From: Oscillibacter hominis
GTDB taxonomy: Bacteria > Bacillota > Clostridia > Oscillospirales > Oscillospiraceae
Assembly: GCF_014334055.1 (NCBI RefSeq)
Contig: NZ_CP060490.1
Location: forward strand, 2,108,001 to 2,172,000
Reading direction: 5' to 3'
Length of the DNA: 64,000 nucleotides
Position numbers and translations under genes: made by a program. Within the stretch, counting starts at the first letter, position 1. Each line of letters begins with the position of its first letter. The notes under the pieces are model-generated. The model saw nothing but the letters and a program-made list of their open reading frames with translations. It was not told where the DNA came from and did no database searches. Below are positions 44,672-53,694 of this stretch, in pieces.

Positions 44672-45810
44672 GACAGGCATCCTATGAGTGGAGAAAGCTC
44701 TTTTGCCTGCCGGCCCTGTGGGCGTTTTTGGCGCTCTGCCTTGCGTTCAATCTGCTCTTGGTTCTGGAACACTCCTATGGCCGGGACTTTTTCTGCGATG
44801 CGTCCAAAGTTGCAGGGGACTTGGGCCAGCAGGTGACCCCATCCTTTCTGGAGGGCCTTTCCCGGCGTCCCGCCGGTGAAAGCCGGGACATCCTGATCGC
44901 TTCCGCCGCCGGACTGGAGGACATTTTTGAGACCTACGATACGGGAGAGCTTTCGGAGTTCTACAAAGGGGTGGTTTCCTCCTCCCCCCTGGCCTCCCGG
45001 TGGATGGAGTGGAAATACGGCCTTCTCTCCAGCCGGACGGCGCACTTGGCGGAAAAAGACGCCGCGCTCACCCTGTATGCCGGCCCCATCACCCACGACA
45101 GCCATCAGTTTCTTTTCTCCACCCTGCTCCGCGCCGTGGTGGCGGAGGGGGCCATGCTCTCCATGCTGGCCACGCTGTACCTTCTGGGCTATGAGCGGAT
45201 CTTCCGGACCGGAGGCCTGGCCTTCACTGCCCGGACAGGCAGGGCGCTGCGGCGGGTCAAGGTGCGCTCCGCTCTCAGCGCGTCTGTCGCGTTGTACGCG
45301 CTCCTAAGCATAGGCTCCCTGGGGCCCTACTTTGCCCTCTGGGACTACAGCGGCGTGTGGGGCGCCAGCGTGTCCAGTCAGTTCAACTACCTCACGGACA
45401 TGCTCTACACCCGTCCCTTCCTCACCTGGGCCGACTTCACGGTGGCGGGGTACCTTGCCGCCGCGCTGGCCCTTGGCGCGGCTTTGTGTGCGGCATTTTC
45501 CCTGTTGGCGGCGGTGTGCGGCATCTTAATCCGGAACACCTATGGCGCGGCCCTGGCGCTGATCCTGCTGTGCGCCGGCGGGCTCAGCCTCACCGCCCTG
45601 CTGGCCCAGGTAAAGCTGTGGCCGCTCTACTTTCTCTCCTGCTTTCAGCCCACCAGCGTTTGGCTCTGCATGGGGGGTTGGTTTACAGAGTTGGGGCTCA
45701 GCGCCGCCGTGCCCTGGCAGGAGACGGTGGGCACGGTCTGCAGCCTGCTGCTTGCGGGGGCCGGGACGGCCTTGGCGCTGCGGCAAACCAACAGAAAGGA
45801 CCTATTGTGA
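44668..45810 (+). CDS. ABC transporter permease
   Basis: The 380-residue protein has about seven membrane segments, the first after an N-terminal YEWRKLF stretch typical of ABC-2 exporters, and a large outer region (about 40-150). Start is TTG at 44668, overlapping the stop of the ATPase gene (TTGA). It pairs with the following permease to form the channel. Confidence 0.78.
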   Translation: MRQASYEWRKLFCLPALWAFLALCLAFNLLLVLEHSYGRDFFCDASKVAGDLGQQVTPSFLEGLSRRPAGESRDILIASAAGLEDIFETYDTGELSEFYKGVVSSSPLASRWMEWKYGLLSSRTAHLAEKDAALTLYAGPITHDSHQFLFSTLLRAVVAEGAMLSMLATLYLLGYERIFRTGGLAFTARTGRALRRVKVRSALSASVALYALLSIGSLGPYFALWDYSGVWGASVSSQFNYLTDMLYTRPFLTWADFTVAGYLAAALALGAALCAAFSLLAAVCGILIRNTYGAALALILLCAGGLSLTALLAQVKLWPLYFLSCFQPTSVWLCMGGWFTELGLSAAVPWQETVGTVCSLLLAGAGTALALRQTNRKDLL

Positions 45811-47015
45811 TGGAACTTCTCAAATGGGAGCTTCAAAAAATCTGGCAGGGCGGCATTGTGGCCGCCATCGCTCTGTTGGGCGTCCTGTACTACTTCCTCT
45901 TTCCGGTCTTTTACATCGATTACTTCTGCAACGGCCCCTCCGCCCAGGCCCAGTTTGACCTATCCGCCGCCTGGGTGGAGCGGTTCGGTACCACCATCGA
46001 GCCGGAGGAGCTTCCGCAGATCAAAGAGCAGCTCACGGAGGAGATCGCCCTTTTTGAAACCCGGGCCGCGGCCATCCCGTCGGCCGCAGAGGCCGGCCTC
46101 ACTGACTATAGCGCCTTCCTCTCCTTTCAGAGCAGCTATTACGATGCCGTTTCAGAGGACGGCGGCCAGGCCGACATGGATACGGAGCGGCTGATCCATC
46201 TGGTGATGAACAATACCAACTACTATACCATCACCTCACTGGAACAGTTCCTCCAGGGCTATGGCGATCAGACAGAACCCTCCCGCCAGGACCTATTGGA
46301 CATTGGCTACACGGACTCCATGATCCGCCGCCTGGGCGCCCTCGCCCAGCCGGACCTGCGCTCCGGCTATCTGCCCATCGGGGTGATGTCCTCCACCAAC
46401 GAGTACGCCAGGGATTTGGCGGTGTGGGCCGTTCTCAGCACGGTGCTGCTGCTCTCTCCCACTCTGGTTCGGGACCGGCTGCGGCGGACCCGGGCCCTGC
46501 AATGGACCTCCCGCCGGGGCAGGCGGGTTCTGACCGCCCAGATGGGAGCCGCCGCCCTGTCCGCCCTGATGCTCCTCGTGATCAACGCTGCGCTCTACGC
46601 CTTGCCGTTCCTCTCCAAGGGGCCGCTGGCCTTTCGTGATTGCAGGCTCTACAGCCTCTGGGGCGGAAGCGTGCCCTGGTTCAACTGGACTTATGGCACC
46701 TATCTCCTTGTCCTGATGGGGCTGATCCTTGCCCTTTCCATGACCGCCGCCGCCCTGACGGTGTTCCTCTCCCAATACAGCGCCAACTATGTGGCCATGC
46801 TGCTCAAGTCGCTGCCGCTCTTTGTGATCCTGGGTCCCCTGGCCGGCGCATGGATACTGGACGCACCTTTCTTCTTCCGCCCCCTCCGGAGGGAAATTGG
46901 GGGCGGCGTCTGGGTCTGCGCCGGAGGGGAGGCCGTCCTTATGGCTGCGCTTCTCTCCCTTGGCCTGGGGCTATGCATTCTGTCCTGCGCCAGGCAGCGG
47001 CGTCGTACGCTCTGA
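45810..47015 (+). CDS. ABC transporter permease
   Basis: The 401-residue protein begins MELLKWELQKIWQGG, like its neighbour, has about seven membrane segments and an outer loop with Glu/Asp-rich helices (about 45-180). The ATG overlaps the stop of the preceding permease gene by one base. No lantibiotic or substrate gene is near, so cargo is unknown. Confidence 0.78.
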   Translation: MELLKWELQKIWQGGIVAAIALLGVLYYFLFPVFYIDYFCNGPSAQAQFDLSAAWVERFGTTIEPEELPQIKEQLTEEIALFETRAAAIPSAAEAGLTDYSAFLSFQSSYYDAVSEDGGQADMDTERLIHLVMNNTNYYTITSLEQFLQGYGDQTEPSRQDLLDIGYTDSMIRRLGALAQPDLRSGYLPIGVMSSTNEYARDLAVWAVLSTVLLLSPTLVRDRLRRTRALQWTSRRGRRVLTAQMGAAALSALMLLVINAALYALPFLSKGPLAFRDCRLYSLWGGSVPWFNWTYGTYLLVLMGLILALSMTAAALTVFLSQYSANYVAMLLKSLPLFVILGPLAGAWILDAPFFFRPLRREIGGGVWVCAGGEAVLMAALLSLGLGLCILSCARQRRRTL

Positions 47016-47027
47016 CCCCCTCCATGC

Positions 47028-47067
47028 AAAGCGCCTGAGAGATCAAACGATCCCTCAGGCGCTTTTT
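47028..47067 (+). terminator. Terminator of the sigma-ABC operon
   Basis: AAAGCGCCTGA / TCAGGCGCTTT with inner GATC pairing, followed by TTTTT. It overlaps the 3' end of the converging GDPD gene. Confidence 0.85.
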
Positions 47068-48848
47068 ACAGGAAAGAAGAGGTCGCAAAGAGCATCCGGA
47101 AGCAGGGTCTCTTCCATGGAGTTCAGGCAGTACCGTGCCAGCTCCGGATTGTCCGTGACAATGCCGTCCGCCCCGCATTCGATGATCTTTCGAATGGTCC
47201 GCTCCGTGTTGGCGGTCCAGGCAAACACCTGCTTGCCCTGATAGCGGGCCTGGAGCACCAGTTCCCGGGTCAGGGCGGTGGTCTCCACGCTGTAGGCATC
47301 CACGTACTCCAAGTCATAGGCCCGGGAGAGGAGCACTGCGGAGATATACACGGTGGCCATATTGGGGCAGAGCTTCTTCACCTCTTTGAGGTGGCGCAGG
47401 CTGGTGGAGGCAATGGCGCACTGGTCCTCCATATCCCACTTCTCCACCAGGCGCAGCGTCTCTTCCACCAATCCATCCTCCCGGCCATCGGCCTTGAGCT
47501 CAATCATCAGCCGGATGCGGCCCTTTGCCGTCTGAAGCAGCTCCTCCAGCGTGGGCACCGGCTCCCCCGCAAAGCGCGTGGAGAAGGAGGAGCCCGCGTC
47601 CAACTGCTCCACCCGCTGGTAATCCGCGTCCTTGACCGCCAGGTCCACACCCGCAGTGCGCCGGAAGTTTGCGTCGTGAACCACAACCAAGGTTCCGTCC
47701 TTCAGCTGCCGCACGTCGATTTCCGCCATATCCGCACCGGATGCAATGGCGCCCGCCAGCGCCGCGGACGTGTTTTCCGGCCCGAACGCGGCCCCGGCCC
47801 GGTGGGCCACCACCCAGGCTGTCTCACCTTCCGTGTACCAGGCGCGGCCTCCCATCTCCGACTCGCTGAACAAAAGAAGAGCTGCCAGCGTGCCAAGGGC
47901 GGCGGCCGTCCGCCGGGCCGCCACGAATCCGCTGGGACGCAGCGCCGCCCACTGGGGCCGGGCATCGCCCCGGTACTGGTGGAACAGCATCACAACCACT
48001 GCTGACAAAAGCGTGGAGAACAGCGCTCCTGCTGCAATGGGCCAGGCTTTTCCCAAGGAGAGGAGCCACGCCCGGAACTCCTCTCTTCCCGCCTCCGTTC
48101 CCATGAAAAACCGCAGCCAAAGGGCCAAGATGGAAACAGCGGCGGCCGCGGCTCCCCACAGCGCCGTAAGGGAGAGCAGGGCATACCCAGCTACCCGCCC
48201 CGCGCTCCGCCATGCCCTGCCCCGCAGAAGGCGCAGGCTCTCCCGCCAGGAGTCCGGAAATGATCCCCCCTCCAGCAGAAGCACCGGAAACCCAAAGAGG
48301 TAAAAAAAGGCCGCAAGGTGAGTCCCCAGGATAAACAGCAGAAAAAGGCACAGCAGCAGCGGCTCTCCGGCGATGTATTCGGAGAGGAACTCCGGGATGC
48401 GCACCTTGCGCAGGTACCCGCTCTCCATCGCAAAAACCGATAGCATCATGGCCGGGAGCACCCCCAGCGCCATCACCCGCCTCGGGTGCAGCAGGGACGC
48501 AGTCCGGAGAACCGTCTCTTTCCAAAGTCCCCAGACCGTGAGTTTCTCCCTGCGCCACCCCCTGTCGCAGTAGAGGAACAGGGCGGCAAGCTCAAAGAAA
48601 ATGAAAAGCCCGGCCAGAAATGCCACGCCCAGGAGTGCAAACAGGGCCTGGGGGCGCTCAAAGAGCCGCGATAAGTTCTCCTGGCTCAAAAAAGCCTCGC
48701 CCGCCAGGCCAGGCAGGCTGCCAAGGATGGCCCGGAGCAGAGGAAAGAGGAGGAGAAACCCAGCTCCCCGATACAGCATCTCAAAGCACAAAAGCACACT
48801 CCAATTGTAAAACGCCATCTCCCATACGGTCTGAATGCGCTCTTTCAT
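47055..48848 (-). CDS. Glycerophosphodiester phosphodiesterase with N-terminal membrane domain
   Basis: The 597-residue protein has an N-terminal polytopic domain of about 330 residues (six or more hydrophobic segments, the GPDPase_memb type) and a C-terminal GDPD domain: VVAHRAGAAFGPENTSAALAGAIASGADMAEIDVRQLKDGTLVVVHD, with the catalytic HR, the Glu-Asp pair and His, and later MIELK. It hydrolyses glycerophosphodiesters, likely from lipids or lipoteichoic acid, at the membrane. Start at 48848 (MKERIQTVW). Confidence 0.9.
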   Translation of the reverse strand: MKERIQTVWEMAFYNWSVLLCFEMLYRGAGFLLLFPLLRAILGSLPGLAGEAFLSQENLSRLFERPQALFALLGVAFLAGLFIFFELAALFLYCDRGWRREKLTVWGLWKETVLRTASLLHPRRVMALGVLPAMMLSVFAMESGYLRKVRIPEFLSEYIAGEPLLLCLFLLFILGTHLAAFFYLFGFPVLLLEGGSFPDSWRESLRLLRGRAWRSAGRVAGYALLSLTALWGAAAAAVSILALWLRFFMGTEAGREEFRAWLLSLGKAWPIAAGALFSTLLSAVVVMLFHQYRGDARPQWAALRPSGFVAARRTAAALGTLAALLLFSESEMGGRAWYTEGETAWVVAHRAGAAFGPENTSAALAGAIASGADMAEIDVRQLKDGTLVVVHDANFRRTAGVDLAVKDADYQRVEQLDAGSSFSTRFAGEPVPTLEELLQTAKGRIRLMIELKADGREDGLVEETLRLVEKWDMEDQCAIASTSLRHLKEVKKLCPNMATVYISAVLLSRAYDLEYVDAYSVETTALTRELVLQARYQGKQVFAWTANTERTIRKIIECGADGIVTDNPELARYCLNSMEETLLPDALCDLFFPVKSA

Positions 48849-49256
48849 CGATGCTCCCCCTTCCCAAGATGTGTAAAGACGCCTTTCGTGCTGTATACAG
48901 GCGCTCTTTCTTACAGCCTTTGCCGGTTTCTCCCCCTCTATGCACCGCCGCTTGCAAAAGCCTACCGTTTTTTGTCAGAGCCGTTCTTTTGGGGCCCTTT
49001 CTGCCGGTCAGCACAGGCTTTCAAGGGATGCGTACGGCTGCCGATTCTGCAAACATGTTGACAGGCCGTCAAAAAGGTTATATGGTTGACTTGCAGGCTG
49101 TACGTGAGGGGCGGACCGATCCGCCTCCATCGCCGCAGCAGATCGTTTGCGTGCCCAGCCGCGGCCGCGCTGGTTTTACGGCTCCAGGCGGGGAAACGCC
49201 CTCCTGCTTGTTGGTTGGGATGCACAGAAACACACAGGGCCTGAGGAGGTCATCGG
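48849..49256 (+). promoter_or_regulatory. Intergenic region with the flavodoxin promoter
   Basis: TTGACA (49058-49063) and TATGGT (49081-49086) are 17 bases apart. Remaining sequence shows no supported gene on either strand; open frames lack ribosome sites. AGGAGG lies ahead of the flavodoxin ATG. Confidence 0.5.
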
Positions 49257-49706
49257 ATGAAAGCAATCATACTGTACGTGTCCACGCATCACGGCAACAC
49301 GAAACGCCTTGCGGAGTGCATGGCGGATTCCATCGGCGCTGACCTTGTCGATCTCACAAAGGAGGATGCCCCCGACACCTCCGGCTACGATGTCATCGGC
49401 CTGACGTCCGGCATATACCACCAATCGTTCCATGACGCCCTGAAGGCGTATGTGAATGACACCGACTTTGCGCCCCACCAAAGGGTCTTTCTTGCGGACA
49501 CCTGCGGCACCTCCTACCGTGACTACACCAGGGGCATGCGAAAGCTGCTGATGGAAAAGGGCGTATGCTGGGCGGGCAGCTTCCAGTGTCCGGGCTATGA
49601 TACCTTTGGGGTATTTGGGAAAATTGGGGGAATTTCCAAGGGCCGTCCCAGCGAAAAGGACCTTCAGCGGGCCCGGGACTTCGTCCGGCGCATCACCCGG
49701 GAATAG
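49257..49706 (+). CDS. Flavodoxin family protein
   Basis: The 149-residue protein has the FMN phosphate loop STHHGNTKRLA at 9-19 and later aromatic and Thr motifs in SGIYHQSF and DTCGTSYRDYTRG. It is a one-electron carrier, similar in size to short-chain flavodoxins. No redox partner is next to it. Confidence 0.85.
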   Translation: MKAIILYVSTHHGNTKRLAECMADSIGADLVDLTKEDAPDTSGYDVIGLTSGIYHQSFHDALKAYVNDTDFAPHQRVFLADTCGTSYRDYTRGMRKLLMEKGVCWAGSFQCPGYDTFGVFGKIGGISKGRPSEKDLQRARDFVRRITRE

Positions 49707-49740
49707 CAGATTTTCACCGTCCACGCTTTTTTGATCAAGG

Positions 49741-49772
49741 AAAGGGCTGTCCCGGCGGGGCAGCCCTTTTGC
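49741..49772 (+). terminator. Terminator after the flavodoxin gene
   Basis: AAAGGGCTGTCCC / GGGGCAGCCCTTT, then TTGC. Confidence 0.82.
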
Positions 49773-49800
49773 TCTCAGCATTTTACTGCGCCGACTGCTG

Positions 49801-49841
49801 AAAACGCCTCAGTCCCCGGACGAAAGTCCGGGGACTGAGGC
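49801..49841 (-). terminator. Terminator of the symporter-nitrilase operon
   Basis: A perfect 16-bp stem GCCTCAGTCCCCGGAC / GTCCGGGGACTGAGGC with a four-base loop at 49806-49841; on the minus strand GTTTTC follows. Confidence 0.8.
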
Positions 49842-49875
49842 AAGGGAAACTATAAGAGAAAGGAGAGTGTAAGTT

Positions 49876-50757
49876 TTACTGCTTCCGGTACTTCTCCGGA
49901 CAATACCCAAGGTCGGCGCTGTAGACATCGGTGCGCCGGTTGGCCAGGCGGCTGTTGGTGGGGTGGAAATACTTGCGGCGGCTGTCACACAGGTCCACGT
50001 CGGCGTAGAGAATCTCCTCCCGTTCATTGCCGGCCGGGCCTGCAATGGGCGCACCCCACTGGTCGGCAATGACGCTCTGGCCGGCAAACTTCACCGAGCC
50101 GGTCCTGCCCACCCGGTCCGTCCCCACCACCAGGACGTGGTTGGACAGGGCGTTTGCCATGCACAATGTGGAGGCCATGGTGTAATAGGGATCCGGCAGA
50201 TGCCTGGACTCCTTCACATCGCCTGCGTTGAAGGGGACGCAGATGACATCCGCCCCCTGCATGGCCAGGATTCGGAAGGTCTCAGGGTAATACGCGTCCA
50301 GGCAGATCAAAAGGCCGATCCGCCCGATGGGGGTGTGGAATACCGGCAGGCCCAGGTTTCCGGGCTCGATCCAGTAGACCTCATCCTCGCAGGGATGCAG
50401 CTTGCGGAATTTGCCCACCAGTCCTTCCGGCCCGGCCAGCACGGCCGTATTGAAAAGGTCCGGCCCATCCTGCTCCACAAGGGAGGCGACAATGTATACG
50501 CCATGGGCCTTGGCCAGCTCCAGAAGGAGGGCTGTACTCTGCCCTCCGGGCACCGGTTCCGCCACGGCAAACACCTGGGCCCGGTTGTCAAAGACACAGC
50601 CTGTGTTGAACAGCTCAGGCAGCACCATCAGCGTGGCGCCCTGGGCGCAGGCCTCCTCGACCATCCTGCGCGCCGTGGCAAGATTCTGCTCCACCTGACC
50701 TTGCACAACATCCATCTGGACACAGGCCACCCGCGCCGGGGACTGATTTTTTTCCAT
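49876..50757 (-). CDS. Carbon-nitrogen hydrolase (nitrilase superfamily amidase)
   Basis: The 293-residue protein has the Glu-Lys-Cys catalytic triad of the nitrilase fold: E48 in LPELFNTG, K119 in KFRKLHP, and C152 in LLICLDAYYPE. Such enzymes hydrolyse amides, carbamoyl compounds or nitriles, releasing ammonia. AAGGAGG is before the ATG at 50757. It follows the SSS symporter gene by 12 bases, so the symporter probably imports its substrate. Confidence 0.9.
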   Translation of the reverse strand: MEKNQSPARVACVQMDVVQGQVEQNLATARRMVEEACAQGATLMVLPELFNTGCVFDNRAQVFAVAEPVPGGQSTALLLELAKAHGVYIVASLVEQDGPDLFNTAVLAGPEGLVGKFRKLHPCEDEVYWIEPGNLGLPVFHTPIGRIGLLICLDAYYPETFRILAMQGADVICVPFNAGDVKESRHLPDPYYTMASTLCMANALSNHVLVVGTDRVGRTGSVKFAGQSVIADQWGAPIAGPAGNEREEILYADVDLCDSRRKYFHPTNSRLANRRTDVYSADLGYCPEKYRKQ

Positions 50758-50769
50758 GAAAGATCCTCC

Positions 50770-52185
50770 TTACAGCTCCTGATAAACGGGGTTTTTATGA
50801 TCCAGCTTGCTGAACACGACCATGGCAACGCCGGAAGCGAGGCAGCCCCAGATGACATAGGGCACCACGGACTCAAACTGCATGGACACGGCGCAGACCA
50901 CAATGCCTGCCACCATGCCGGCAATGACGCCGTTCTTGGTGATGATCCCTTTCTTGCGCAGGATGTAGCTGAGGAAGATGGGGCACACCAGCCCGGCGGC
51001 GGAATAGGAATAGGTCAAAACCAGCAGGCTCAGCACCTGGGGGAAGAACATGGCCAGCACAGCGGCGCAGATCAGCACCACCACGGACAGCACACGGGAG
51101 ATCCGCACGGCCTTCTTCTCATCCACGTCGGGCTTGAGGACACGGTAGATGTCCCGGTTCAGGTTTACCACCACGGACTGAACGCCGGAGCTGATGGTGG
51201 AGAGAATGGTGCAGACAACCAGGCCCGAGAAGATGGCCACACACCAGATGGGCATCTCATTCATCAGCCAGCCGGTCGCCATTTCGCTCTCCAGGGAGGG
51301 GTTCATGGAGCGGACGCCCAGGCCCACGATCACAGCCCAAACATAGGCCAGCAGGGCGCAGCCGGCGGAGATCAGCAGGCTCTTTTTCACCTTATTGGTG
51401 TCCTTGCAGGCCAGGATGCGCTGGTAGTACATCTGGTTGGTCAAGCCGCCGGGCGTCAGGGAGAAAATCCACAAAACCGTGGTGGACAGGCCCACGCTGA
51501 AAAGAGAGCCGGGCAGCTCCACGATCTCGGGAGGCACAGTGGTCATGATGTGGTTCATGCCGCCGGCCATATTCACCGTGACGATGGCCACCGCAGTGCC
51601 CACGATCACCATCAGGCAGCCGAAGATAAAGTCCGTCCAGGCAACCGTCTTGAGGCCGGAAGGCAGCACAAACAGCAGGCACAGCGCCGCCATGACGCAG
51701 ATCAGCACATTGATGGGGATGCCGGTGATGGTGGTGTACAGCTTGGCAAAGGCCGTCAGGTTGGAGCAGCACCAGCCAAAGGGCACCACGATGGTCATGA
51801 TGCCGGCCAGAATACGCACCACTTTGCTGGGGCCTGTGTAGTGCAGCAGGATCTCCGGCACGGTGGCAAACTGGTGATCGCGCAGCCACTTGGCGATGAA
51901 CATCAAAATGACAAAGGACAGCTGGCAGAGGATGCCGTAGAGCATGACGGAAAAGCCGTTGCTGAATCCGTTGCCCACCTGGCCCACCAGGATGCCGCCG
52001 CCCATGGCGGTGGCAAACTGGGTGCCCACCACCACGTACAGGGGAAGTTCACGCCCGCCGACTTCCCAGTCGTCTACACTGACGCTCTGGTCCTTTTCCT
52101 TTTTCCGGGTCAGCACCATGCTGAGTCCATAAGTAAGTGCCAGGGTAATGAGAATTGCGAGAATGATGATGACTGTCTGACTCAT
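50770..52185 (-). CDS. Sodium:solute symporter family transporter
   Basis: The 471-residue protein has about 13 membrane segments and SSS patterns (WEVGGRELPLYVVVGTQFATAMGGG, GGLTNQMYYQRILACKD). Solute is coupled to sodium. TAAGGAGG precedes the ATG. With the amidase downstream, the cargo may be an amide, ureide or amino-acid derivative. An inverted repeat (52260-52295) and a divergent RpiR gene lie upstream. Confidence 0.9.
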   Translation of the reverse strand: MSQTVIIILAILITLALTYGLSMVLTRKKEKDQSVSVDDWEVGGRELPLYVVVGTQFATAMGGGILVGQVGNGFSNGFSVMLYGILCQLSFVILMFIAKWLRDHQFATVPEILLHYTGPSKVVRILAGIMTIVVPFGWCCSNLTAFAKLYTTITGIPINVLICVMAALCLLFVLPSGLKTVAWTDFIFGCLMVIVGTAVAIVTVNMAGGMNHIMTTVPPEIVELPGSLFSVGLSTTVLWIFSLTPGGLTNQMYYQRILACKDTNKVKKSLLISAGCALLAYVWAVIVGLGVRSMNPSLESEMATGWLMNEMPIWCVAIFSGLVVCTILSTISSGVQSVVVNLNRDIYRVLKPDVDEKKAVRISRVLSVVVLICAAVLAMFFPQVLSLLVLTYSYSAAGLVCPIFLSYILRKKGIITKNGVIAGMVAGIVVCAVSMQFESVVPYVIWGCLASGVAMVVFSKLDHKNPVYQEL

Positions 52186-52259
52186 GATTTTCCTCCTTAA
52201 TGTTTTGTCTCTCTATATCAAAGCGGGCCTCCCGCCGGAAAACTTAACCATATATTCAC

Positions 52260-52299
52260 AATATTATTATCTTTTTATGATAAGATAATAATATTATTA
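52260..52299. promoter_or_regulatory. AT-rich palindromic operator candidate in the rpiR/symporter intergenic region
   Basis: AATATTATTATCTT (52260-52273) and AAGATAATAATATT (52282-52295) are perfect 14-base arms with eight bases between. The right side contains ATAATAATATTATTA (52285-52299), which recurs at 53324-53339 past the rpiR gene. Position fits control of the divergent symporter and rpiR genes. Confidence 0.6.
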
Positions 52300-52420
52300 C
52301 CAATAGGGTAAAAAAAGAAGAACGCACAGGCTGTTGTTTTTGTAGAATTGCCACTTTTTTTGTACCCTAACTTTCGCTATACTGAAATTAGGAACATTCT
52401 GCCATACGGGAGGAAAGACT

Positions 52421-53290
52421 ATGCAGCAGCTGCTTAAAACCATACAGAGTTCGTACAGCACCCTGCCCCAGGCTCAGAAGGCAGTGGCTGAGTATATTGT
52501 GGGCCATTATCAGGATATCCCTTTTTTGTCCGTGACCTCCATGGCCAAGGAAATCGGCGTCAGCGACACCACAATCATCAAGCACTGCATGCAGTTGGGT
52601 TTTTCCGGGTTTGGAGACTTTAAGCGCACGGTTACAGAGTATGTGCAGACCCAGTCCAACTGGCACGACCGCCTGGAGCAGCACCTCACCGAAATCGAGG
52701 ATCAGGACGTGTATTCCAAGGTGTACCACTCTGAGATCGGGAACATCAAAAACACCTTGGAGAATTCCCTGAACCGGCAGAATTACGACCGGCTTCTCAA
52801 CTCCCTGGACCAGGCGGAAAACATCTACATCATGGGGTTCCGTTCCTCCTCCATCCTGGCCAGGTTTCTCTCTCTCTCCCTGGGCCAATTGGGCTACCGG
52901 ACCTATCCCATCACGCCGGAGGCTGGGGATTACTATGAACTGGCCTGTCGTATGACACCCAAAGACCTGCTGATCTCCATCTCTTTTTCCCGGTATATGT
53001 CGGATGCGGTGATCATCGCAGAGGCTGCAGCCAAAAAAGGCGTTCCCCATGTGGCCTTTGCCGACACCATGCTCAGTCCTGTCGCCGCCCACTCGGATTA
53101 CTCCTTTATCTGCGCGGTGGAATCTTACAACAACGCACCCTCCCTGGCCGGCGGCTTTGTGCTGATCAGCACCATCCTCACCGGCTGCGCCCAGCGTCAC
53201 CCGGAAGAAGCCAAATCCTATATGCTTCAAGTGGAGGAATTCTTAGGCGGCCATGGCCTGCTGTATCCTCTGCAGCCCCGGGAGCATTGA
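52421..53290 (+). CDS. MurR/RpiR family transcriptional regulator
   Basis: The 289-residue protein has the RpiR helix-turn-helix (VTSMAKEIGVSDTTIIKHCMQLGFSGFGDFKR) and a SIS domain (GFRSSSILARF, ISISFSRYMSDAV). GGAGG precedes the ATG. It is divergent from the symporter-nitrilase operon with an AT-rich palindrome between, so it most likely represses that operon. The same palindrome follows its gene. Confidence 0.88.
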   Translation: MQQLLKTIQSSYSTLPQAQKAVAEYIVGHYQDIPFLSVTSMAKEIGVSDTTIIKHCMQLGFSGFGDFKRTVTEYVQTQSNWHDRLEQHLTEIEDQDVYSKVYHSEIGNIKNTLENSLNRQNYDRLLNSLDQAENIYIMGFRSSSILARFLSLSLGQLGYRTYPITPEAGDYYELACRMTPKDLLISISFSRYMSDAVIIAEAAAKKGVPHVAFADTMLSPVAAHSDYSFICAVESYNNAPSLAGGFVLISTILTGCAQRHPEEAKSYMLQVEEFLGGHGLLYPLQPREH

Positions 53291-53583
53291 ATTTCTTTTT
53301 ATTTCTCTATTGCGCATAATATCATAATAATATTATTATTTCAATTGTTTTTATTTTATAATTAAATTATTATGCAAACTGTTTGATTTTCTCCTTCCAA
53401 TTTGATCAAGTCGACGAAAATAGGCAGCGTTCGACCTCCCTCGTTTTCCTTTGTCCCGCGCCGCCGGCAAAGTCCATCGTGGGTTTTACAATCGGATATG
53501 CATTGGCGTTTCACCAAATATTCCGCTTTCTCCTTCCAATCTTATGGGAAACTAACCAATTATTTGCCTTTTTGAAAACTTTA
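53291..53583. promoter_or_regulatory. AT-rich intergenic segment with a 16-base perfect palindrome
   Basis: ATAATAATATTATTAT at 53324-53339 is a perfect palindrome, one base longer than the copy at 52285. The rest has low complexity and no supported gene. Confidence 0.5.
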
Positions 53584-53613
53584 TTGCACATTTTGCAAAA
53601 AATGTGGTATACT
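53584..53613 (+). promoter_or_regulatory. carD promoter
   Basis: TTGCAC (53584-53589) and TATACT (53608-53613), spacer 18; start of RNA near 53620. Confidence 0.7.
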
Positions 53614-53623
53614 AAACTATACA

Positions 53624-53669
53624 ACGTGCGGTTTTGACAAACGTAAGTCCGATTGTTAAAGCCGCACGT
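53624..53669 (+). promoter_or_regulatory. Large 5'-leader hairpin of the carD mRNA
   Basis: A continuous 17-bp stem (53624-53640 with 53653-53669; two G-U pairs) with a 12-base loop ACGTAAGTCCGA starts almost at the RNA 5' end. CTCTATTTTAT follows, a weak T-rich run. It could be an attenuator or a 5' stability structure. Confidence 0.65.
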
Positions 53670-53694
53670 CTCTATTTTATAAGGAGGAACGGTC

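Noticed and set aside
49963..52200. A 745-codon plus-strand open frame
   Set aside because: It runs opposite the nitrilase and symporter genes, both with clear motifs and ribosome sites.
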